Source: CAYNWK01 sp964400875 (GTDB lineage: Bacteria > Chloroflexota > Anaerolineae > Anaerolineales > UBA4823). Taken from it: DNA of 5,369 bases. The stretch spans positions 1 to 5,369 of the forward strand of contig CAYNWK010000243.1 of assembly GCA_964400875.1 (NCBI GenBank). Reading direction: 5' to 3'. The translations under genes were made by a program, and so were the position numbers. The stretch's first letter is position 1, and every line of letters starts with the position of its first letter. Below, piece by piece: positions 1 through 5,369 of this stretch. The notes beneath the pieces were generated by a model. That model did not search any database. It saw only the letters and a list, made by a program, of their open reading frames with translations, and was not told where the DNA came from.

Positions 1-2
1 AA

Positions 3-233
3 AACGAAATCGCAGAAATCATGAGCGACGGCACGCTGAAGGTGAGAGTTACCGCTCCACCCGTGGAGGGGAAGGCCAACAAAGCAGTGATCGATTTGAT
101 CGCAGATGTGTTGGATGTACCGGCATCGAGTGTGGAGATCGTAGCCGGATCGACGAGCCGAGAAAAATTAATTTCAATTATCGATTTGGACGCGGCTGCT
201 GTTCAGCGGAAGCTCTCGAAACATCTGAGCTGA
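3..233 (+). CDS. DUF167/YggU-family protein, 5' end missing (C-terminal 76 residues)
   Basis: This is the 3' part of a small conserved protein of the DUF167 (YggU) family, whose biochemical role is not established. The visible frame begins at the window edge with NEIAEI. It then carries the family hallmark, a beta strand LKVRVTAPP followed by VEGKANKAVIDLIADVL, where the GKAN tetrad is the most conserved part of the fold. After this come VEIVAGSTSREKLISI, the second conserved block, and a short helical tail. Family members are usually around 75-100 residues, with an N-terminal strand ahead of the NEI segment. The ATG at 21 is therefore probably an internal methionine, and the true start lies upstream of the window. 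The stop is TGA at 231-233. The gene is convergent with the NACHT gene and ends 13 bases from it. The family assignment is firm; no function can be inferred from the neighbours. Confidence 0.9.
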   Translation, partial: NEIAEIMSDGTLKVRVTAPPVEGKANKAVIDLIADVLDVPASSVEIVAGSTSREKLISIIDLDAAAVQRKLSKHLS

Positions 234-237
234 TCGT

Positions 238-285
238 CCCGCCGGTTTATAGTACAGGCCCGATCCCGAACTTAACCGGTGCGGG
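238..285. repeat. Imperfect inverted repeat between convergent gene ends
   Basis: Arms CCCGCCGGTT (238-247) and AACCGGTGCGGG (274-285) can pair over 10 bp with a two-base bulge and a loop of about 26 bases. The repeat spans the 13-base gap between the two convergent stops and the last codons of the NACHT gene. No T-tract follows it on either strand, so it is not a typical intrinsic terminator. It might slow polymerase or protect 3' ends, or it may be chance in GC-rich DNA. Confidence 0.25.
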
Positions 286-2757
286 CAATTCAACCCCCGT
301 GGCTGCCAGATGCCAGAGCGTCTGGTAAGCAGCCTCCCGAACAGTGCCATCTTCACCATATAAGAGTTCGAACAACGCTGGCACGGAGCCCGTTTCTCCA
401 CGCCGGCGCAGTTCATTTAAGGCAGCCAGTTTCTGTTCATAATCACCCGTTTTCAAGGCCTCGACCAGCAAGTTCATCGCTGCGCGTCCGGGGGATATTC
501 CGATGCCGCGCTCTCCGGCGAAGGCGATCAGCCAGGCAGATTGGCTCAGTTCGGGAAGGGGCTGGGGAATATACGCGTCGGGTTGATCGAGGGCTTCCAG
601 CGCTTCTGCAGCTGCATTCCGGACTACCCATTGGCCCTCTTCGATGGCAATTTTTTCAAGCAACTGGCGGGCCCAGGGCTGTCTGACAAGTTGAAGACCG
701 TAGATAACCGCCCGTCGGACGAGCAGGTCATCGATAGTGCTGCCCTCCTGGAGAACCGGATAGCCTTCTTCTGGATGCACGGCCAACCCCTCGGCCGCAG
801 CTCTTCTTTGATCCTCATCGCCGTGAAGTAGCAACCCGGCAGCGGTCTCCAGGGCGGTTTGCGATCCATTGGCAATTAATGCCAGGATGGCGGCACGTTT
901 TACTCGCAGAGACGGATCGTGAACCAGCGCATTCAATAATTCTTTGGCCTGGTCCTCGCTCGAGAGTCCCAGCCCGAGCGCTGCGAGAAGACGATTGCTG
1001 GGATGGTTGGATTTCGACATTTGTTCAAACAATCTGACCAACCCAGGTTCGTTTGAGTTGATCATGGCTACCAGGAACAGCGCACGTAGATTAACGGGCA
1101 ATTCTACTGCGCGGAGGAATCCCACAAACGAACGCAAACTTGATGCACGGAACTGCGCGTGGGGAGGAGCATGATTAAGCCAGCGAGCGACAATCCCCGG
1201 GTATCTCAACAAAGGATCATCGGTGCGTTCGAGATAACTTGCTGCCAGCGGAGTGACGTCGCTGATCGCAGCGAGGAAATCGAGGGTGACCAATTTACCA
1301 GGCCAATCCGGTTGGTCCTCCAGTACGCTCAGATCTTCCTTGCGGGCCAGGGCTGCTGCGGCCAGGTATCCGGCGATCACCGGATGAGAGAAGGCGATTT
1401 CGGCGTTGTGTCTTTCGGTCAGTAAACCTGTCTCGATGAGTTCTGCAACCAGCTGGGATGTGGAGAGCGGTTTTTGAGTCGGGGCGGTCGTATCAATATC
1501 GCCCTCGGAGAAAAGGGCATAACCATTCTTCGAGCTTTGCTCAATGAGTTTTTGTAACTCAGATTGGTTGGTAGGTGGTTGGGAAAGTAGGATGGATTGG
1601 AAAGCCATTTCTTCCAAGCCTGCCCTGGAGTCTGGATTCTTGCTCGTCATGCGCAAGAGATATGCCTCGATGGCATCGATGGGCAGCGGACCAAGCGAAT
1701 CCTGGGCGTAGGCTGACCAGGCCTTTAGGGTAAATTCAAGCGGGGTGTAGAATTTTCTGTCCGTGACCAGCCAGCCGTTTAAATAATGCGGGTTAATTGG
1801 GGAGAGGTCGGCCGGGGTAAGCGGGGTGATATGCCGTTTCCAAACCCTGCGCCAGCGACTCAGAAATTCACCTCTTTGCTCGTATGACCACCCCGCGACC
1901 CCCAGGGGCACCAGGTCTAAATCGATCAAACCATCAAAATATTCCAAAGATGCAGCGACGACCAGGCGCGTCCCGGGATAACGCTCGAGCAGCTGCGTCA
2001 AGAGATCGGTGATGGCCTCGTATTGGCCGGGGATGATTTCGTCCAGCCCATCGACCAGGACGATGGCGCGCCCAGTGGAGAATACGTCTTCAAGAAATTT
2101 CGCCAGACGAGGTCCCACTAAAGAGGAGGCTCTTCGCGAAAGCGACGGCAGCAAGCTGGCTAAGGGATTTTCTGCTTCTACTGGCGCGTTGAGCAGGTCG
2201 AAAGCGTGAACGTACACCGGCACTTTTTCACCCAGATCGCGGCTGCTCGGGTCTCGGCGGGCGATGGTGCAGCCGAGATGGGCCAGGGCAATCGTCTTCC
2301 CGCTGCCTGGACGGCCTATGATCATGATGTTTACACCACCGGAAAGCGCTTCCGGTAATGTCAGGGTGCGAGCGTGGAAGCTTGCAGCCAGCTCAGGCCA
2401 ACCGGGCATGTATGGGATCGTTTCTGAGAAGCTGTCCTCAGGGAAGCCAGCGCTGAAAGCGGACATCCATGGGGGCTGAGCCATGAGACGGGGTGGGATG
2501 ATGATCTCGTCCAGAGAGAATAATGGGCTGGCGATGTGGAGCTTTTGAAGATAGCGCAGGGTATCGTTACGAAAATGAGCTTCGATGCCAGTGGATAAAC
2601 CCTGGCGAAGCTCCCGTAACCTTTCTTGCAGATTCTTGCGATATTGACGAAAAACAGGGCGCAGAAGACCGAAGAACCAAAGGAATAGGATCCCGGTAAG
2701 GAATCCGATCCAGAAAGAAAGCTGGTCTAAGGAAAATCTGCGCAAGAAGGTGGGCAT
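247..2757 (-). CDS. Membrane-anchored NACHT-type STAND NTPase with C-terminal HEAT-like repeats
   Basis: This is an 836-residue NLR-like ATPase. Residues about 14-36 form one hydrophobic segment, flanked on its C-terminal side by many Arg/Lys (R33, R38, R40, K41, R46). The bulk of the protein should therefore be cytoplasmic and tethered to the inner face of the membrane. Residues 37-60 are a basic amphipathic, coiled-coil-like linker, and 61-140 match no domain I recognise. The NACHT core has Walker A GRPGSGKT (148-155, K154) and Walker B AIVLVDGLDEI (231-241; D236, D239, E240). A TPLEFTLKAW helix lies near 338-347, and FSHPVIAGYLAA (456-467) resembles the conserved winged-helix histidine motif of NACHT proteins. 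The strand RLVVAAS (264-270) sits where sensor 1 belongs but lacks the usual arginine. From about 540 to 725 and 758 to 820, helix pairs with D..VR.AA..AL patterns indicate HEAT-like repeats, a likely ligand or partner surface. The ATG lies two bases after the stop of the upstream zinc-ribbon gene, with only a weak AGG upstream, so translation is probably coupled. The stop is TAA at 247-249. The class is secure. An immune or signalling role is inference from family knowledge, and the trigger is unknown. Confidence 0.9.
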   Translation of the reverse strand: MPTFLRRFSLDQLSFWIGFLTGILFLWFFGLLRPVFRQYRKNLQERLRELRQGLSTGIEAHFRNDTLRYLQKLHIASPLFSLDEIIIPPRLMAQPPWMSAFSAGFPEDSFSETIPYMPGWPELAASFHARTLTLPEALSGGVNIMIIGRPGSGKTIALAHLGCTIARRDPSSRDLGEKVPVYVHAFDLLNAPVEAENPLASLLPSLSRRASSLVGPRLAKFLEDVFSTGRAIVLVDGLDEIIPGQYEAITDLLTQLLERYPGTRLVVAASLEYFDGLIDLDLVPLGVAGWSYEQRGEFLSRWRRVWKRHITPLTPADLSPINPHYLNGWLVTDRKFYTPLEFTLKAWSAYAQDSLGPLPIDAIEAYLLRMTSKNPDSRAGLEEMAFQSILLSQPPTNQSELQKLIEQSSKNGYALFSEGDIDTTAPTQKPLSTSQLVAELIETGLLTERHNAEIAFSHPVIAGYLAAAALARKEDLSVLEDQPDWPGKLVTLDFLAAISDVTPLAASYLERTDDPLLRYPGIVARWLNHAPPHAQFRASSLRSFVGFLRAVELPVNLRALFLVAMINSNEPGLVRLFEQMSKSNHPSNRLLAALGLGLSSEDQAKELLNALVHDPSLRVKRAAILALIANGSQTALETAAGLLLHGDEDQRRAAAEGLAVHPEEGYPVLQEGSTIDDLLVRRAVIYGLQLVRQPWARQLLEKIAIEEGQWVVRNAAAEALEALDQPDAYIPQPLPELSQSAWLIAFAGERGIGISPGRAAMNLLVEALKTGDYEQKLAALNELRRRGETGSVPALFELLYGEDGTVREAAYQTLWHLAATGVELPAPVKFGIGPVL

Positions 2758-2759
2758 GG

Positions 2760-3461
2760 TCAGCCTGAATATAGAATTCGCCCGCAGGTGGCGCAGCGCG
2801 CGATTTGGTTCGGGGAGCGGGCTGCCTGGAGCAAAGAAGCCGAAAGCGTTGAGCCACAGGCCGAACAGGTATTTTCAGTCACCTTGGCGACGGCAATCCC
2901 GCTGCGCTGTTGGCGCAAATTTTCGTAAAGGCGCCGATCTCCACCGTCGATACCTTCGGCGATCATCTCGCGTTCCGAGGATTCGCGTTCGAGTTCTTGA
3001 AGCAAACTATCTTTCTCAACCACCAATTCAGCGTTTTGAAGCTCGCTTCGGTTTTGTGTGCTTTCAAGATGCTGGAGCATGTTCTGGTGTTGGCCTTCGG
3101 CTTCATCAACCTGCAGCATGGCTTCTAACTGGCGATCTTCCAAAACGCTGAGATATCGCTTCAAGGCCTCGGCTTCGTTCTGCAAGTCTTGTAGTTCTTT
3201 GGGATTACGGACTTTTCCTCCATACAGCACGGCCTGGTTTTGTTCGATCTTCACCCGCTGAGCCTGCACCTCTTGTTCGGCATGTTTTAGCGTTTTGCGG
3301 GTCTCTTCCAATGCTTTCAGGGCTCGCGCCGTTTTCGCTTCTGCCTGGCGCACGACCTTGTTATCGCTCAAGGCAAGCTCGATTTCCTCAAGACGCGATT
3401 GGATCTTGTCGATGCGAGCATCAATTTGTTGCAAACGGAAAAGCTTAAAGATTTGGCTCAT
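2760..3461 (-). CDS. COG1579-type coiled-coil protein with C-terminal zinc ribbon
   Basis: This is a 233-residue cytoplasmic protein that starts MSQIFKLFRLQQIDARIDKI. Residues about 8-180 are almost wholly helical and charged, forming a long antiparallel coiled coil. At about 84-98 it has the conserved turn segment VRNPKELQDLQNEAE, the most recognisable piece of the COG1579 family. The C-terminus carries a zinc ribbon with CSAC (199-202) and CATC (223-226), twenty residues apart. Known relatives include chlamydial CT398 and Helicobacter HP0958, which act as scaffolds, HP0958 with flagellar RpoN. No enzymatic residues are seen. I place the start at the ATG at 3459-3461. A longer reading from a TTG at 3495-3497 would begin inside the -35 box of the promoter, so it is very unlikely to be used. 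The stop TGA is two bases before the NACHT ATG, making this the first gene of a two-gene operon. It may act as an adaptor for its partner, but that is inference; the family also occurs without NACHT neighbours. Confidence 0.85.
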   Translation of the reverse strand: MSQIFKLFRLQQIDARIDKIQSRLEEIELALSDNKVVRQAEAKTARALKALEETRKTLKHAEQEVQAQRVKIEQNQAVLYGGKVRNPKELQDLQNEAEALKRYLSVLEDRQLEAMLQVDEAEGQHQNMLQHLESTQNRSELQNAELVVEKDSLLQELERESSEREMIAEGIDGGDRRLYENLRQQRSGIAVAKVTENTCSACGSTLSASLLQAARSPNQIARCATCGRILYSG

Positions 3462-3468
3462 GATTGAG

Positions 3469-3497
3469 ATTATAGAGTTGCTTCCAGCGGATGACAA
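3469..3497 (-). promoter_or_regulatory. Sigma-70-type promoter for the zinc-ribbon/NACHT operon
   Basis: Read on the minus strand, TTGTCA (3497-3492) is followed by exactly 17 bases and then a perfect TATAAT (3474-3469). This is one mismatch from the full consensus with ideal spacing. Transcription should begin near 3462, one base before the A of the ATG at 3461. The mRNA would then have virtually no 5' untranslated region, which fits the absence of any Shine-Dalgarno sequence. Confidence 0.8.
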
Positions 3498-3536
3498 GAG
3501 GCAACAACCTTCAATCGAACGCTCCTGGTAAGTTTA

Positions 3537-3546
3537 CAGATATCTG
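3537..3546. promoter_or_regulatory. 10-bp palindrome, possible operator
   Basis: CAGATATCTG is a perfect palindrome located about 75-80 bases upstream of both predicted start sites, almost at the midpoint of the divergent region. A second short palindrome, TGATCA, lies at 3550-3555. The position would suit a shared regulator, but palindromes of this size also occur by chance, and no regulator gene is nearby. Confidence 0.2.
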
Positions 3547-3611
3547 GTGTGATCAACGCTTACATTTCGGCAAGGTATGCGCTTAACGAGAAGGTTATTG
3601 GGGGATAGATG

Positions 3612-3617
3612 TAAAAT
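3612..3617 (+). promoter_or_regulatory. Probable -10 element of the membrane-protein operon
   Basis: TAAAAT, one mismatch from TATAAT, ends six bases before the ATG at 3624, so transcription would begin at or next to the start codon. No convincing -35 hexamer lies 16-18 bases upstream; that stretch reads AGAAGG. The promoter may be weak or need an activator. No Shine-Dalgarno sequence lies at normal distance either, the G-rich run at 3600-3604 being about 20 bases away, which supports a leaderless transcript. Confidence 0.5.
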
Positions 3618-3623
3618 ATCGCT

Positions 3624-5186
3624 ATGACCGGCAGTTCGAGAATTAAACAGGCTTTCTTGCTAGCGGTGATATTCCTCTTGTTGGTGTGCCTGCCTTACCT
3701 GTACGCTGCCGCAGCCGGGGGTGTTGATTTCGTATTCGGGGGTTTCCTGCTCAACCCGATAGATGGGAATTCATACCTGGCGAAGATGTACCAGGGATGG
3801 AGGGGGGAGTGGCAGTTTCAACTTCCTTATACCGCCGAGCAGGGAGAGGGCGCTTACCTGTTTATTTTTTATCTTTTCTTAGGCCATGTCGCCCGGAATC
3901 TGGGGCTTTCCCTACCTGTCACGTTTCATCTGGCGCGGTTATTGGCAGCCGGATTGCTGCTGATCTCACTGTTCCGGTTTTTTGAAGATTCATTGGGCCA
4001 GTCGAGCAAACTTGCTTTTCTCCTGGCGATCTTCGGATCCGGTTTGGGATGGTTGGCGACGCTGTTTGGGCTGTTCACCGCCGATTTTTGGGTCGCAGAA
4101 GCATACCCATTTCTCTCTGCCTATGCTAACCCCCATTTTCCCCTGGCGCTGGCGCTGATGTTGGCTGCGCTGACCCGCATCTCTAACCGTGAGTGCCGGT
4201 CTGGATGGTTTCAAATGGCCCTGTATGCAATCTCCGGATTCATCCTGGCGCTGATACTGCCTTTTGGAATCGTCCTTGTGGTTCTCCTGCTGCTGGTATT
4301 ATGGATCTGGCGCGCGGCCGACCTGATCGGTCAAGGGGAGAGGGTAAGCCAGATCATCTTCGCTCCGGAAGCGGTACGGAGGGGGTTAGCCCTGGCTGCC
4401 GGCGGTGCCCCGGTGCTGCTTTATTATCTGTGGGCGGTCAACAGCAACTCGCAGCTGGCTGCGTGGAACGCGCAAAACCTCACTCCGTCGCCGCCTTGGT
4501 GGGACGTTCTGCTCGCATTCTCACCGGCGCTGCCGGTTGCCTTGCTTGGCGCTTGGTGGGCCTGGCGAGCCAGCGACGCCAGCCTGCGCGTCTTACTGGT
4601 CTGGCTGATTCTCGGCCTGGTCATGCTTGCCTTACCGATTGGGCTGCAAAGGCGGTTCATCCTGGGATATTTTATCCCGCTTGCCGGGCTGGCTGCCTAT
4701 GCGGTGAGTCAAATCAAATCCTCGCAGCGCAGCTGGCGGAAGCTGTTCTCAGCTGGCTTGATCCTGCTCTCGATACCGACGAACTTCGTGATTTTGCTGA
4801 CAGCCTTGTTTGGGATCCAAACTCATGATGCGCAGATCTACTTGGAACGCGCCGAAGTGCAGGCTTTTGATTGGATTCGGGCGGAAACCGAGCAGGACGC
4901 GCTGATCCTGGCTGCGCCGGATACGGGTTTGTTGATCCCGGCGTATACAGGCCGGCGGGTGATCTACGGGCATCCCTTCGAAACCGTGGATGCGGAACAG
5001 CGCAAGGGGTTGGTTGAGTCAGTCTTTCAGGGCAAAAAAGACTGGACTCAGCTAGAAATCGCCCAACCGATCGATTACGTGTTCTACGGCCCGCGGGAGA
5101 GCGAACTGGGCAGCCTATCCACGCCTGCTGAGTGGTCGATTGCCTGGGAAACCGAGGGTCTGACCATTTATCAGGTCTTACCATGA
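3624..5186 (+). CDS. Polytopic membrane protein, GT-C glycosyltransferase-like, with soluble C-terminal domain
   Basis: This 520-residue integral membrane protein has about ten or more hydrophobic segments (roughly 9-31, 77-93, 98-119, 129-152, 172-185, 200-229, 253-271, 295-314, 322-341, 346-362, 374-397). A soluble domain follows from about 405 to 520. After the first membrane helix comes an extracytoplasmic loop with acidic residues, GGVDFVFGG (D35) and NPIDGNSYLAKM (D47). This is where GT-C enzymes, which use lipid-linked sugar donors, carry their catalytic aspartate. Other notable segments are YANPHFPLALAL (168-179) and, in the tail, EVQAFDWIRAETEQDALILA and TGLLIPAYTGRRVIYGHPF (434-452). 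Tails like this, DWIR followed by a strand and a loop rich in small and polar residues, are common in PMT/GT39-like membrane proteins. The ATG at 3624 directly follows the predicted promoter. The stop TGA overlaps the next ATG (ATGA at 5183-5186). A role in transferring sugars to envelope lipid, polysaccharide or protein is plausible, but donor and acceptor are unknown, and an inactive paralogue cannot be excluded. Membrane topology is certain; the GT-C label is moderate. Confidence 0.8.
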   Translation: MTGSSRIKQAFLLAVIFLLLVCLPYLYAAAAGGVDFVFGGFLLNPIDGNSYLAKMYQGWRGEWQFQLPYTAEQGEGAYLFIFYLFLGHVARNLGLSLPVTFHLARLLAAGLLLISLFRFFEDSLGQSSKLAFLLAIFGSGLGWLATLFGLFTADFWVAEAYPFLSAYANPHFPLALALMLAALTRISNRECRSGWFQMALYAISGFILALILPFGIVLVVLLLLVLWIWRAADLIGQGERVSQIIFAPEAVRRGLALAAGGAPVLLYYLWAVNSNSQLAAWNAQNLTPSPPWWDVLLAFSPALPVALLGAWWAWRASDASLRVLLVWLILGLVMLALPIGLQRRFILGYFIPLAGLAAYAVSQIKSSQRSWRKLFSAGLILLSIPTNFVILLTALFGIQTHDAQIYLERAEVQAFDWIRAETEQDALILAAPDTGLLIPAYTGRRVIYGHPFETVDAEQRKGLVESVFQGKKDWTQLEIAQPIDYVFYGPRESELGSLSTPAEWSIAWETEGLTIYQVLP

Positions 5187-5369
5187 AAGGATTCCCGGGA
5201 AACCTGCGAGAGACGCCTCCTGAAGTGGAATTCTCGGAGGTCAATAATGGGCGGTCCGGAGTTAATCTTCCTGAGGTGGTGAAACATGCACTGCGCTTCT
5301 GGCCTATTTTCCTGCCTCTGCTGGTATTACTGCCTTCGCTGGGGGCATTTCCTTACCCAAGTGAGACCG
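5183..5369 (+). CDS. N-terminal part of a probable membrane protein, cut by the window edge
   Basis: The frame opens with ATG at 5183, which overlaps the stop of the previous gene by four bases (ATGA). It stays open for 62 codons to the window end. The first 38 residues are polar and probably cytoplasmic (MKGFPGNLRETPPEVEF and onward). They are followed by a hydrophobic helix FWPIFLPLLVLLPSLGAF at about 39-56, and then PYPSET leading out of the membrane. A first helix followed by a short polar exit is how GT-C-like proteins begin, and the tight overlap with a GT-C-like gene suggests a second enzyme of the same pathway. That is inference, because the diagnostic part lies outside the window. 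Other in-frame starts (GTG at 5225, 5276 and 5279) are possible and would shorten the polar tail. The ATGA overlap favours the first. Confidence 0.7.
   Translation, partial: MKGFPGNLRETPPEVEFSEVNNGRSGVNLPEVVKHALRFWPIFLPLLVLLPSLGAFPYPSET

Larger units (their letters stand above)
3462..3623. other. Divergent intergenic regulatory region
   Basis: These 162 bases separate two divergently transcribed operons. They hold the minus-strand promoter at the left and a probable plus-strand -10 element at the right. I see no RNA gene, no credible coding frame and no terminator. Because both start sites seem to sit at the start codons, nearly all of this segment is available for regulator binding rather than leader sequence. 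Coordinated control of the two operons is possible but not shown. Confidence 0.6.

Noticed and set aside
2567..2857. Minus-strand frame bridging the junction of the zinc-ribbon and NACHT genes
   Set aside because: It overlaps two well-supported genes in another frame, and its product has no domain features.
3462..3497. 12-residue N-terminal extension of the zinc-ribbon protein starting at TTG
   Set aside because: The TTG is part of the -35 box TTGTCA and the extension is encoded across the promoter. The homologous core begins right after the ATG at 3461.
4193..4828. Open frame of 211 codons on the + strand inside the membrane-protein gene
   Set aside because: It lies in another frame of a gene with clear membrane topology. 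Its product is rich in Arg, Gly, Pro and Trp without domain logic, as expected for a shadow frame in GC-rich DNA.
4714..5244. Open frame of 176 codons on the - strand opposite the membrane-protein 3' end
   Set aside because: The product is low-complexity, rich in Arg, Ser and Pro, with no recognisable motif or promoter. The opposite strand encodes a coherent soluble domain.
5236..5282. Good Shine-Dalgarno (GGAGG) followed by ATG at 5247
   Set aside because: The ATG is out of frame with the hydrophobic product and reaches a stop after 11 codons. Another ATG at 5286 in that frame gives no membrane-like sequence. The in-frame ATGA start at 5183 explains the region better.
1..5369. CRISPR array, tRNA, insertion sequence ends or phage genes
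   Set aside because: No spaced direct repeats, no tRNA-like cloverleaf, no transposase motif and no terminal inverted repeats were found by eye on either strand.

Overview
The window is a compact bacterial chromosomal segment of moderate GC content with five protein genes and almost no spare DNA. The mix of genes suggests Chloroflexota, probably Anaerolineae. It combines a COG1579-type coiled-coil/zinc-ribbon protein, a membrane-anchored NACHT/HEAT protein and large multi-membrane GT-C-like proteins with a soluble C-terminal domain. That assignment is inference from protein style and was not tested by a search. No rRNA, tRNA, CRISPR array, insertion sequence or phage gene is visible.

Left edge (1-233, + strand): the 3' part of a DUF167/YggU-family gene. 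It converges on the next gene, with only 13 bases between the two stop codons.

Minus-strand operon (3461 down to 247): the first gene encodes a coiled-coil protein of about 233 residues ending in a four-cysteine zinc ribbon (COG1579 type). Two bases after its stop starts an 836-residue protein with one N-terminal membrane segment, a NACHT-type NTPase core (Walker A GRPGSGKT, Walker B with DGLDE, and a winged-helix-like FSH...YLAA motif) and C-terminal HEAT-like repeats. This is the architecture of a membrane-bound NLR-like STAND ATPase, and it is the most interesting item here. A sharp promoter (TTGTCA, 17 bp, TATAAT) precedes the first gene. It is so close to the ATG that the mRNA should be leaderless.

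Divergent intergenic region (3462-3623): 162 bases holding the two outward-facing promoters and a 10-bp palindrome near the middle.

Plus-strand operon (3624 to the right edge): a 520-residue polytopic membrane protein resembling GT-C glycosyltransferases, overlapping by ATGA a second gene that runs off the window. The second gene starts with a polar segment and then a hydrophobic helix, so it is probably another membrane protein of the same pathway. The first of these genes also seems leaderless.

The layout gives no direct sign of a mobile defence island: the neighbours look like ordinary chromosomal genes. The NACHT protein could therefore be an immune-type sensor or a resident signalling ATPase of this lineage, and the sequence alone does not decide between them.
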